The notes under the pieces are model-generated. The model was not told where the DNA came from and did no database searches. It saw only the letters and a program-made list of their open reading frames with translations. From assembly GCF_026914265.1 (NCBI RefSeq), contig NC_069136.1, positions 30,347,201 to 30,411,200 of the forward strand: a stretch of 64,000 nucleotides of DNA. The letters are read 5' to 3'. This stretch comes from Mya arenaria. Taxonomy: Eukaryota; Mollusca; Bivalvia; Myida; Myidae. A program made the translations under genes and the position numbers. Position 1 is the stretch's first letter. Each line of letters opens with the position of its first letter. Positions 11,386 through 23,200 of this stretch are shown here, one piece after another.

Positions 11386-12984
11386 GAGTAAAGTCAAGAA
11401 ATGTATATATATAGCTTTGTTTTGTATTGTGAAAGAAATGTGGTTTTTAACTGTAACGTTTATTTAACTTGCTTATCTACATTGCAAATTATGTTCAGAT
11501 TGCTATCATGTTGTAATACAAAAACACACTACAAAATAGCCTAACTGATATGAGGGTCTGTCCTTTGTTTCCTTGTTGTCCTTTAACTGATATGTTTCGC
11601 GTACTAGATCCAAAACTAGTATTTGACCCTATATGATCCTCAAACATCATTTCTGACTATAAATGGAATGAGACAATTCCTCCATAGTGAGTCAATATTC
11701 TGACATTAAATATATAAATGTCCACAATCATCTGTGTAACTAACAAAGCACATCGAAATATGTCAGTTACACTGGACCCAAACCACAGGAATTGCAGGAA
11801 TAGACGGGACTACCAAACCCGCTAAACTACGAAACGTCTCCCTGTCCCCACCAACCTATGTTTTCCTGAAGCTCATATAAGATTGTGTATGCCTATTTTT
11901 CACAAACAAATTTGTTTTATTCATTTGTTCCGTTTTTTTATTATGACAATCAGAAATATTGTTTTTTACTTTGTAGAAAGCTACGTTTTTATTAGCATCT
12001 TAACTTTGTTTATTATGTTGTAATACTTTCAAACATTTCTGCTAAATAAGTTATATTATGTTAGCTCATTCTTTGCTTCCTTTTAAAAAGAAAGTATTTA
12101 TTATTATTTTTAACTACTCGATATTAAATTTATAGTGATAAAATTAGCAAATCTGCCAGCTTTTAGAACACATGTACATACATATTGTGTAATATGTCAG
12201 ATATTGCTGTAAAATGTCATTGACCATCTCTTATAATTCCGAATGGAATGGCATCGCACGGTTTTTAAGACCTTTTTTACATTGTATGTGTGTCATGGTA
12301 TGTGCAACTATGAGATGTTAATAAAGATACACACGCTTTATGCTTAAATTACATAAACATTCTGTTCTTTTCTGTTAAATAATCAATTATCAATTTATCC
12401 TTGTCTGACCTAGAAGTTCCGCGAATATTAAATCGTGTCAATGCGAGACGCCATTGGAAAACCCCGGATGTAACCCTTTTATAAAATCAAAGTTTACAAA
12501 ATCACCGTGTCTTATTACCACACTACTTTACTAACTCCCTGGGGTTACTAATTCACGAAGAAATTACTTAATAACTTCGAACCAATGAATAGATCAGGAA
12601 GTTCTTTTATCACATACTTATTAATAAGGACACAATTTGATTATTTAGCGAGCTCTATTGGATCTGTTCAATCAAACAGTGCCAGAGTCAATGCCAAGAA
12701 GAAAGTACTAATATCTTTAAGGAGCAAATGCAGTTTTAATCTAACTTTAAATCGATTTCTTAGAAACTTGTTAGCTTATTAGGAAATATATTGCTTCTCA
12801 TGTGGCAAAAGAGATTTGGTTAATCGATAGAATTACCTTCTTCTATGTAGTTATTTTAAAGAAGAAAGATCAGATCATCTCAGAAAATATTCGTGCGCTT
12901 CCTAATGTATTGAAATACAGGAAATTATTACTAGCATATCATTCCTGAACTTTAAATTAGGCATGTTCTTTATGTATCTTATAA
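11386..12984. other. Intergenic, nothing firm
   Basis: A GC-richer patch at 11765-11880 (GGAATAGACGGGACTACC) is weakly reminiscent of the poly-C/G TIR element interior, but the termini are absent. No gene was recognised. Confidence 0.35.
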
Positions 12985-13845
12985 AACAAAAATCAAAATG
13001 ACTCCTATATGTGATAGCTGCATAAAGCGACTGACAAAAACTACTTCAGTCAAATCTCAATATCGCTTTAATTACATGTTCGCTAAGTGTAAGACAACCT
13101 CGTTTCAGAGGGAAGTATGGTATTACGACAGGGGTAACTACGAGGAGCTACGAGGTCTTCTCGACAGAACTGAATGGGACCCGCTTTCTGATGTAAATAT
13201 TAATACCTACACAAACAATGTAACTAATGCAATTTTGAATCACGCCAAAACATGTATCCCACCTAAAACAGTCGTTATTCGACCAGACGACGTTCCCTGG
13301 ATTACTTTGCATTTAAAAAATCTTATTCGCAAGCGTTAACGGTACTATAAAAATGCTAAGAGTAAAAATTCAACTCTACTTTGGGATAAGTTTCGAAGGT
13401 TTCGAAACGAAACCACTCTGGCCATTCGGAGTGCAAAGGAAACTTACTATTCTAATCTTTCGGAAAAAATTTGCTCTGGGTCTGTACAATCTAAAGGCTG
13501 GTGGACGATTTTAAAGTATTTAATTAATCCTCGATCTAAGTCATGTATAAATAAAATTCAAGATCCCACAAACGGAAAACTGTGTCTAGATGACGCTGAT
13601 AAAGCTGAACTGATCAATACCCATTTTAGAAACCATTCTTTATTAGACGATAGTGGTCAGGTCGTTCCGCCGGTAAACAATCGCTACAGTAATTATAATC
13701 TTGATAATATAACTCTGCTACCAAGTGATATCACCGACATTGTAACCTCCCTCCCCATAAACAAAGCCTCAGGTCCTGATGGAATAAGCAACCGAATACT
13801 AAAATAATGCTCGCACTGTTTAGCTCGCCAGCTGTGTTCCCTTTT
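12985..13845 (+). pseudogene. Decayed non-LTR retrotransposon ORF2 fragment (CR1/Jockey-like), interrupted by another element
   Basis: The frame starting near 12998 reads a linker typical of the endonuclease-RT junction (FQREVWYYDRGNYEELRG, AILNHAKTCIPPK, PWITLHLKNLIRKR). It hits a stop at 13337, then continues in the same frame through KFRRFRNETTLAIRSAKETY, SKGWWTILKYLINPR and the start of the RT domain, NKASGPDGISNRILK. After another stop it goes on as CSHCLARQLCSLF, the expected next RT segment. There the sequence is cut by the Helitron-like end at 13846. RT catalytic motifs downstream are missing. Clearly dead: two in-frame stops and truncation at both ends. Confidence 0.75.
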
Positions 13846-14165
13846 TATACGCCCATCTTACGATGGCCGTATTATGGGAACACCCATGGCGGGCGGGCGG
13901 CGGGCGGGCGGGCGGCTCCACAATGTTGTCCGCTCTCTAACTTGAACATTTCTCATCCAATTTCCACCAAACTTCATGAAAGTGTTTGTTGGTGAAATAT
14001 CTTGGTCAAGTTTGATAACCAGCCAAATAGCTTTAGGCACTCCAGAGTTATGGCCCCCTGAATTTGTCAAAATTGTCCATTTTAGCTTTGTCCGCTCTCT
14101 AACTTGATCATTTCTCATCCAATTTCCACCAAACGTCATGAAAGTGTTTGTTGGTGAAATATCTA
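13846..14165 (-). mobile_element. Helitron-like tandem-core element fragment, inverted
   Basis: Read on the minus strand, the element ends with a (CGCC)n-rich tract (plus strand about 13890-13915), a hairpin (TACGGCCATC, TTAC, GATGGGCGTA) and a TAAAAA terminus abutting 13845. The core holds about one and a half tandem units carrying GTCCGCTCTCTAACTTGA and CATTTCTCATCCAATTTCC (near 13929 and 14090, about 160 bp apart). The 5' end is not visible. The terminal design equals that of the elements at 5501, 44198 and 61809, although the core sequence is different. Confidence 0.65.
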
Positions 14166-15449
14166 GTTAATACATCTCTTTCTGTTAATCAACTTACCTT
14201 CCTCGACAACACTTTCTGCAATTACATGTTCATTATGTTCAAATCGTCGAACTCAAACGCACTAGTTCAAATCTACACGTGAGGATTTTGAGTATGCTAG
14301 TAGTTACGGAAAAGGCGGCGGCGAAAATTTAAATTTTTGCCGCTTTTTTTGAAATGATACTTAAAAAAAACTCACATTTTCTGTAGTACATTAATATAAT
14401 ACACTTGAAGTAATGGAATTCATTCAAGCAATTGTGTCAAAACATCGGGTCATTTTAAGAAACATACTCGTGCACATTTTTCGCCTGAAAAGTCACTAGC
14501 GGATCCCGAGGGGGGGGGGGGGGGGGCAATGATAAAAGTTTACTTTTTATGAGAGTCTCAGTGAAAAAACGTAATATAAAACACTCATCATTTCGGACTA
14601 GAAAATGTTAACAATTTCTTGAGGAAAAAAGCCCTTAACCTCTCGATCAACATTTTATACTATCAATTTTCGATTTAAAGAAGGGGCGAATGTCAAAAGG
14701 TTGTGTCCCTAAGTTACGCTCCTCTAACGCCAATTCCTGGTTCCTGGACCGCCTCTGGAAGTCATATACTATGAGGTATTTTAGCGGAAATGACAGTACA
14801 TTAATCCGTTTCTAGGAATGAGTTTGCACATAACGCCCATAAGGTCTCGTTCTATATGAATCTGTCTTAAAAATAAAAGCACCATTTATTACTTAAATAA
14901 ACCGGAACACAAAAAACAAAAACATTCCTTCCACTAATAGGGTAAAACATGAACTTATTCAAATAGTTTACGATGATACTGAAGGGTGTGGCAGAGCGCG
15001 TATTTCCCTGACATATTTCCCGCGAATATGACGACGATACTGAACGTGTGAAAGTTTCACTAGTGGGACAGAATCCTTTTTTTAACAGAATCTTAGCAAA
15101 GTTTCTAGTTATGTTTTATTTTACAAAGCGATGCGGACAATGGTAAACTATTGATGTCATTCAACATAAAAAAAAACATAGCATACACACACTTTACTAA
15201 CAGTATGAACAACTAGTGCATGGGTATATCCGATGTGTCATCCTCTTTTGTTAATCAATTTAAGCAAATCTTCCTTTTGAACTTTGGTCCAAATGAACGA
15301 TGCTGCAGGAAAACTTATAGCAGTTAAGTAAATCTATTGGAACCCTCACATCAAATACTGCGTTATACATGTATACCAAACTGGGCGGGGAGAGAAATGA
15401 ACACCGTATCAACATTTAGCATTCGTTTATTAAGTTGTCTTCATTTAAA
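14166..15449. other. Intergenic, poly-G tract only
   Basis: A homopolymer G run of about 17 lies at 14509-14526. No gene or clear repeat otherwise. Confidence 0.4.
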
Positions 15450-15802
15450 GTTGCACTCTCACAGATATACCGTTTTTACAACTTTATTATTTTTTGCCTT
15501 AGAAAGAGCATTTTTTTCGTAAATATCGGCAAACCAATCATAAAACATTGCTGACAAAAGATCAGATTGCAGATTTTCATATATACCCGTTCGAAAATTA
15601 ATGTTTTGTTGCTTAAACCGTTACTAACAGTTTAAGAAAAATGCATAAAAGATCATTTTTTGAACTTAAATATAAAAATCTGTATTCTAATTTTTGTCAG
15701 CAGTCTTATATAACTGGTTCCCATGCATTTTCGCAAAAATCGGCTCGTTCCAAGACAAGAAATAAAACAGTTATCAAAACGTTAAATTTGTGAGAGTGCA
15801 GC
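15450..15802. mobile_element. Foldback/MITE element
   Basis: The left end GTTGCACTCTCACAGATATA and the right end, read as reverse complement, GCTGCACTCTCACAAATTTA are inverted copies. Similarity continues for about 60 bases on each side (left TTTTTTGCCTTAGAAAGAGC, right complement TTTCTTGTCTTGGAACGAGC). It is about 350 bp with no coding potential. The flanks are TTTAAAG on the left and CTATAAGG on the right; a TTAA-like target is possible but not clear. Confidence 0.7.
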
Positions 15803-16926
15803 TATAAGGTATATCGTCAAGAAATAACAGAACATTTCATAAAGAGGATTGAATCTGACCCTACCATCACATTGTATTGTTTACTGTAAATGACATTGAC
15901 AACATAATAATCAGAAAAATGTTTTCTCCATGACCTCAAAAGATGAGTATTTTTAATGAAACTATTTTCACATAAAATAAAACAACTAACTACAAACTTG
16001 AGTATTAACACATGTAAACTTACCAACATAACTGTCGTCCTCATACATACTGTTAACAATTTTCATACCTTTAGATTCAGATAAAATCTAACGAATGTCT
16101 TCAATATTCACCTTCCGTCAATATACATCAGATGCATTATCTTCAGGTATAATTTTAACATTGATATCGCCACATAACAAGTAATAATATTTTTCGCCAT
16201 GCGTATTTCTTGAAAATTACATATCATTCATTATCAAAGTTATATTTTTCAAAAGCATTTCATTTGTGCTACATTGTAAAATAAACACATTCCAAGTTAC
16301 ATTCAGTTTCAACCAAATTAAACAGTTATCTGTACTTTTAACAAATAATACATGTTTTAAAGTGTGTTTTTTTATTTATTTATACATCGATTTTATTTGA
16401 ACTTTACTTTTGTTTCGTCTATTCAAGATATACGGAATGAAATAATCAACCTTATATTTAGAATAATCGTTGATCCTACATTGTTGTTTCTGTGAATAAC
16501 AAAATAACATTCTTCATAGTAGCTAAATCTAATTTCGTGTTACTTTTCCCTTAAAGTCCAATATTTTTACGGTATTCTATTTCTGTTACTGTTCAAATTA
16601 GTTCTCTCGCGAAGCATTTACGTAGAATGATTGCTGACAACAGTATTGTTCAAAATGTCATAAATTTGTTATTTTACTGAGTGCTTTACAATCATGTATG
16701 GCCCTGCATTAAAAAAAGGCGATCTCAAAAACGCTAACTGAAAAAAATCGTTACAGCACTCTAATGAAGGAAAAAGCAATTGATAATAAATAAAATGATA
16801 TCAAATATCCTATGCATACTTTGTCCACAGCGTATTCATTCATCTTCTAGTCCCTTTACTGATTCTTGGAAAAATCATACCGCCTGAGCTGGTGCTAGAG
16901 AGCATTGGCGTTGCTGCGCTTACCAC
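15803..16926. other. AT-rich intergenic sequence
   Basis: No feature recognised; this is downstream of the minus-strand GPCR gene. Confidence 0.4.
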
Positions 16927-17370
16927 TGAAGGAAAAGCTTCAATCGACCCAACACTGATGGGACAGCTTCAATCGACCCAACACTGATGGAAAAGCTTCA
17001 ATCGACCGAACACTGATGGAACAGCTTCAATCGACCGAACACTGATGGGACAGCTTCAATCGACCGAACACTGATGGGACAGCTTCAATCGACCAAACAC
17101 TGATGGGACAGCCTGAAGGAAAAGCTTCAATCGACCCAACACAGATGGAACAGCTTCAATCGACCCAACACTGATGGAAAAGCTTCAATTGACCGAACAC
17201 TGTTAGAACAGCTTCAATCAACCAAGCACTGCTGGAACAGCTTTAATCGACCGAACACTGATGAAACAGCTTCTATCGACCGAATACTGATGGAACAGCT
17301 TCAATCGACCGAACACAGGTGGAACAGCTTCAATCGACCGAACACAGATGGAACAGCTTTAATCGATCCA
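16927..17370. repeat. 29-bp minisatellite, about 15 copies
   Basis: The unit is approximately GAACACTGATGGGACAGC plus TTCAATCGACC, with variants (AAAAGCTTC, CAGATGG, CCAACAC). It ends about 95 bases beyond the stop codon of the minus-strand GPCR gene, so it could lie in that gene's 3' UTR. Confidence 0.9.
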
Positions 17371-17465
17371 AACTTTTGTTATCATAATTTGACTAGGGGT
17401 TGTACTTCCGATGCATCTCTCGACCAGAATGTTTTTGAATATCAATAACGTGCAGATGCTACGAT

Positions 17466-18476
17466 TTATCTGAATGTGTTAACAAATCTTTGTTTCAGAA
17501 ATGCTAAATCATTGGCAACCAATGAAGCTAGATTAGGCACTCTACAGAAACATACAAAAGGGCTTACTATTCCATTTGACTGCAACAATGATATTGCAAG
17601 ACGATTAACTGTCAAAGGAAGATTAGATCCACCTAGGAACGACACCGTTACTGTTGTCAATGGAAGTATGCTTAAATTGTAACTAATTAATAAAATGACG
17701 AGGGTCATGAGAGATTTCCGTGTCCATGATTGGTCAGCATCATCTGAGCCACTTGAAGAACTCGGCGCTATAGTCCTCGACAATGAGTTAATGGCATTGA
17801 CTCGAGCTGTTCTCACTTTGCTTAGTGAAAATAAAGACAGAATGTCTGATGTAAGTATTGTAGTTATTAAAATTATTGTTCCTGTCAGGATGAACTTGCC
17901 TGCATTCTGTGGTTTAAAGATTTTTCTTAAGTCACATATGCCATGGGAGTAATACGGTTGTATTTCACCGGCAACGATTCTTGTCAAGATGAAAAAGAAC
18001 ACACCAAACGACAGGTTAATCAGTCCGAGAAATAGTGTGTATTTGCTTTGCCATATTGTTCCAATGTTTGAAATATGTTTAGTCGTGATGTATCTCTGCA
18101 AGCATATGAAGAGCACATTGACATGCGCAGTACACGTGACTGTCCATGTCAGAACACAAAGATATCCACAGAGTTGGGATGTAAACTGGTTGTAAACAGG
18201 CACTGTTCCCAACAGTAGAACAACGCAACCGCAGATCAGATCGTTTACACTGATGAACAATATTTGCAAAAACAACGCCCGATGTTTGTTCTTGAATGTT
18301 TTAAGTATTCGTATTAGAAGTGTTATAAGAAATCCATTGACCAAAACAATTGTCACTCCGATTGCTAATGACACAAATTTCGCGATGTCCTCAGATTCAT
18401 TTTCTTGTTGAACATTCGGAGTGTTTCCCTCTGTGAGGTTTGATGTTATAGTTTCCTTCCCTGTCGCCATATCCAT
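17466..18476 (-). CDS. Rhodopsin-family G protein-coupled receptor, single exon, orphan
   Basis: This 336-residue protein has seven hydrophobic segments at about 33-57, 68-90, 103-127, 145-167, 193-217, 255-280 and 289-312. Class A landmarks are visible: N47 in TM1 (VNGFL), D79 in TM2 (SVNDL), C103 at the start of TM3 pairing with C181 in the second extracellular loop, and P272 in TM6. The DRY motif is altered to LQRY (126-129), and the TM7 NPxxY is altered to SPFVC (305-309). N13 and N26 are N-glycosylation sequons in the short N-terminus. The third inner loop (about 218-254) is Ser-rich. The ligand is unknown. The intact intronless ORF and class A features make it a likely functional plasma-membrane receptor; family placement beyond class A is not possible here. 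A 29-bp minisatellite lies just 3'. Confidence 0.85.
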   Translation of the reverse strand: MDMATGKETITSNLTEGNTPNVQQENESEDIAKFVSLAIGVTIVLVNGFLITLLIRILKTFKNKHRALFLQILFISVNDLICGCVVLLLGTVPVYNQFTSQLCGYLCVLTWTVTCTAHVNVLFICLQRYITTKHISNIGTIWQSKYTLFLGLINLSFGVFFFILTRIVAGEIQPYYSHGICDLRKIFKPQNAGKFILTGTIILITTILTSDILSLFSLSKVRTARVNAINSLSRTIAPSSSSGSDDADQSWTRKSLMTLVILLISYNLSILPLTTVTVSFLGGSNLPLTVNRLAISLLQSNGIVSPFVCFCRVPNLASLVANDLAFLKQRFVNTFR

Positions 18477-19904
18477 TGCAATCTACTTTCATATACATAG
18501 AATATATGAATGCGCTCGTTGGTGGTGTCTCACATTGAAAGAAAGAAGAGTCCGTGTGAATGTCGCTGGTATTTATACATATGCTGTTGGGTTTGAGTTC
18601 GTTTATTGCCAATTACCATCATAAACTGAAGGCATGTCATTATTTTAAAAGGAAGACTACTCCTGAGAGAAAGATAAACGGAAAAGTTCCAATCATTTCG
18701 CTGCATTGGAATCAGCCGTGATTCCGTTTATGGTGGCATCAATTAGTCCATGGATGTTGCCCGTCACGCAATGTTTTTTTTTACCGGCAATCACGAATGA
18801 AACATTAGACCTATAATTATCAATTAGAGCATTACTTCTGGTGACATTATGAACGTTTGAGTACTTATTAGCAAAAACAGTGATGTCTTTTGAAGATAAA
18901 AAAGTATATCTACACTATGATGGTAAGAACAATATATATTGCTTCAATTGAAAGGTTTTTTAAAACATTATACGCTCTCTTGAGATATGGTTTAATTATA
19001 ATTAAGACCACACCCAATTTTTTTCGACGGATTTACTGCACCGATTTTTTTTATCCTTGAGAAATAAAATCATAATTATTCAAGCCCATCACCCCCCCCC
19101 CCCCCTCCATAAACCAAAAGGGCTACTGCGCTCAATCGCTTCATTATTTTATGAAACGTCAACAATCTATTATAATTGTCATTCGGCATTTATTAAAATG
19201 CATGAATTATTATGTGAAATAAAACAGTTTCATCATTTAATTGTGCTTTTGCAAAAGAGTTAGGTGACCAATAAGAAAAGGTAGCTAAGTGTATAATTCC
19301 CAAATCATGAGAATCAGAACAACCTAATCTGAAATCTAATTTGACTTATATTTTTATTTCCTTCAACATGAGGCACATTAATCTAAGTTAGTGTATTCAC
19401 ACCTGCCCAACTAAGACAATGCGTAACACGATGCGTTCAGTAAAAATAACGATTTATTCATTGAATGATCAGTGATTGTTCACATTGTTTGTGATTCACA
19501 TAAAAAATGAAAAGAAAAAAAAATATCGTAAATTTAGCATAAGGGTATTTTACGATCTCGATGTTCACATGTAACACATTTATACCATTATCAACATCGA
19601 CATATTCGCATAAACAATACGTTCACCTCCAAATATGGTTGATACCATGACTATCTAGATTCCAAAAAAGTTTATTTAGAGCTGGTTATCAGAACATGTT
19701 TAATAATTTAAACGTTTGGTAATGCATTAATTGTTATGATTGAACTATATGTTTATACTTTTATGCAGTTTTGGATGTAAATGATGATAATTTGAAGGGT
19801 TAATGATTAAACTTTGATGTATTGGTGCTTCGGTTCAGTACTAGGTAACACTGTTGATTATTCATTATGAAAAATGTAAGTGATTTGTTCATGATATGCT
19901 TATT
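18477..19904. other. GPCR upstream region and intergenic sequence
   Basis: No other gene recognised. A C tract lies at 19091-19105. ORFs here are short and featureless. Confidence 0.4.
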
Positions 19905-20075
19905 TCTGTCGAGTTTGAGACGTTCCGGCCAGACTTTCCTTGGTCGTATTGTACAACAGATGAGACGTGGTTACACTCCTACGAACCCGAGAGTAAAATA
20001 GCCTCAATAGTATGGAAACTCACTGGCACCGGATTTTCAAACTCAATCATTTTTTTTAATCAAAAGAAAATCTTA
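19905..20075 (+). pseudogene. mariner/Tc1-type transposase relic
   Basis: A short open segment carries TTDETWLHSYEPESK, a close match to the mariner TGDETW(V/I)H..(D/E)PE(T/S)K block that includes the second catalytic Asp. Just upstream, the expected FLGRIV appears in a different frame (TTC CTT GGT CGT ATT GTA), so a one-base frameshift separates the two pieces. No terminal repeats or further transposase are seen. The copy is dead and very short. Confidence 0.65.
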
Positions 20076-20279
20076 TAATTCCAAACTGAAAATTGCAACA
20101 CCAAAATTATTGTTTATATATATAGACAAAGTACATATTTAAAAAAAAAATCACAAATTTGGTATTGTAATGAAATAAAATTGTTTTTCAAAACATAAAA
20201 TTGGTGTTCTCATTTCACATATTTGACTGATTTTGACTGATAAATAATAATTATGATATCATATTGTTGCAAGAAGTAT

Positions 20280-23200
20280 ATTGTTCAAAATTATCTAATT
20301 CAAAATGGAAACATGATTGGAAGGGACCCTGTTTTTTTTCAGTGGAAATAGTACAAACAGTAAAGGAGTTTCAATTCTTATAAATCCAAAAGCTAACATA
20401 GATATACAAACATACACAGAAATTATAGAAGGTAGAATCATAGCCTTAGATATAATATTAAATGAAAAGGAATAGACCATAATAAATGTATATGGACCTA
20501 ATGACGACAAACCAACCCCTTTTGAAACTTTACAAAAATTTCTGCTAGAGAATGATGAAAGAACCTTTATAATTGGTGGTCATTTCAATACTGTTCTAGA
20601 CTGTACATTATACAAAAAAATGGTAAGATGGACACCCACAAAAAATGCAGAAATACTTTAACAAATATAATCGATTCTTGCGATTTAACCGACATATGGC
20701 GTTTAACGCATCCCTAAAAAATGCAATATACATGGCATTCGAGTAGTAAACCTCATATACACTGTCGACTTGATTACTTCTTAATTTCAGATAATATGTT
20801 AAATTGCATAAAAAGTAGTTATATAACACCAGATTTTAGAACGGACCACCCCGTTGTTATTTTAACGATAGATCATTTAAAAAGTGAAAAAGGCCCAGGG
20901 TACTTTAAATTGAATAGCTCTCTTTTATTAGATACAGAATATCAAACAAAAATAAGAAAGTGCATCCGTGAAACGATAAACTTAAATAAAGAAGCCAATC
21001 CAAATACATTATGGGAAATAACAAAAGGTTCAATCAGAAATGAAACAATAAGATATGCATCACATAACAAATCAATATTACAATCTAAAGAAAAAAACTA
21101 ATAAGCGATATAACTTATATTGAATCAAAACTAGACAAAGTACACCTAACAATATCGACAGCATCACGCAAGAAATGATACAAAAAAGAAAGAACTAGAT
21201 GATATTCGCAGCAAGCAATTCACGTTGAAAATAATGAAAAGAACACAAAATACTTCGCAAACCTTGAGAAAAAACATGCAGAGAAAAAAAAACAGTTTAT
21301 AAATTAAAGGTAAACAATGAAATAGTGACAGACGTAACTAATACACTAAAAAAAGAAGTCAAATTTTATAAAAAAAAAAACTATATAGAAAGGACACAAC
21401 CTTAGATGAGAATACGAGAGCCTTATTCCTTAACGATACTTATAACAAACTTTCCGAAACTAATAGCAACTCCTACGAAGGCTTACTTAGAGTAAATGAA
21501 TGCGGAAATGCCTGAAAAGACATGAAAAATAATAAATGCCCCGGTTCTGATGGTCCCACTGCAGAATTCTATAAGATTTTTTGGAACGATATTCAGAATA
21601 TTTTAATAGACTCTTTAAATTATTCCTTCAGAAATGGTCATTTAACACCTTTTCAAAAACAAGGTATAATCTCTCTTATTCCAAAACGAGACAAACATTT
21701 AGAACATCTTTCCAATTGGAGACCTATCAGCTTATTAAATACTGACTGTAAAATAGCAACGAAGGCAATTTCGAACGTAATAAAAACAGTTTTACCTGAA
21801 CTAATTGATAACGAACAAACAGGCTTTATCAAAGGCAGAAATATTGGTGAAAACGTTCGTCTCATAGTTGAGGTCATGCAATATCTTGAAGAGAATAATA
21901 TGCCCGGACTCCTGTTTTTTGCCGATTTTCAAAAAGCCTTTGACAGCGTTGACCACTCTTTTATATTAGACGGTCTAAAAACTTAAATTTTGGCTCGGAT
22001 ATAATACAATGGACGAAACTCTTCTACAACGATATACAAAGCATAATAACGAACAATGGTCATTTGTCTGAAACATTCCAGATTGAAAAAGGGGTAAGAC
22101 AAGGATGTCAACTCTCATCGATTTTATTTATTATCTGCCTACAAATACTGTCTAGCAATATAAAACAAAATACCAATATTAAGGGACTTAAAGTTGGTAA
22201 TACGGAAATCAAACAATCGCTTTTTGCTGATGATGCAACTTACTTTTTTGATGGTTCTGAGAAATCTTTCGAATCCTTGATCAAATCATTAGAGTCCTTT
22301 TCTCAATGCTCTGGCCTAAACCTCAACATTAACAAATGTATAATCCTAAGAGTGGGAACGTTAAAGAATACTATAATAAAATTATGTCAATCTAAATCCT
22401 TTATATGGACTTCAGAATGTGCGACAGCGTTAGGCATCACATTCTACAATAACAAGCAACAAACAATCGACACAAATATCAACAAAAAGCTTAAAGAACT
22501 ACACAAGACATTAAAACAATGGGAGCATAGAAAACTAACTTTGATGGGTAAAGTAACAGTTGTAAAAACGTATGCGCTACCAAAGATAATATATCCATTT
22601 ACTGTGCTGGTGAACCCAAGCAAACCCGTTATTGAAAATGTTAAAAGGGCTATCTTCAAATTTATATGGGATGGAAAGCCAGACAAAATAAAAAGACAAA
22701 TACTGTATCAAAATTACGAATATGGAGGATTAAAACTAACAAACATTTAACATCTTCTTGACGACTCAATAAAAATTTTATGGGTTAAACAATACTTGGA
22801 TGATAATAAAAAAGCCAATGGAAAATCTTCTTTAAAAATAAATTGAAAACACATGGCAACCAACTAATACTAGTATTCGAATGTGAAATGGATAAATATT
22901 TCATTGATAAAGTGTCAGGACAATGTGCATTTCTGAACAATGTGCTTGAAGCATGGAGCAAAATAAAACAAGTATATGATTTAAATAAAATAAAATTAGC
23001 CCAAACAGTAATATGGACTAACAAAAACGTTCAATATCTAGGAAACACACTTTTCTACAAACATTGGTATGAAAAAGGTATAAAACATTTTGAACACATT
23101 TTCGATTAAAGAACCAATAATTTTTATGTTTTTAATCAAATTGAATATCTTTACGGCATAGTAAACACCGACTTTATAAGATATCAGACCCTCATTAAAT

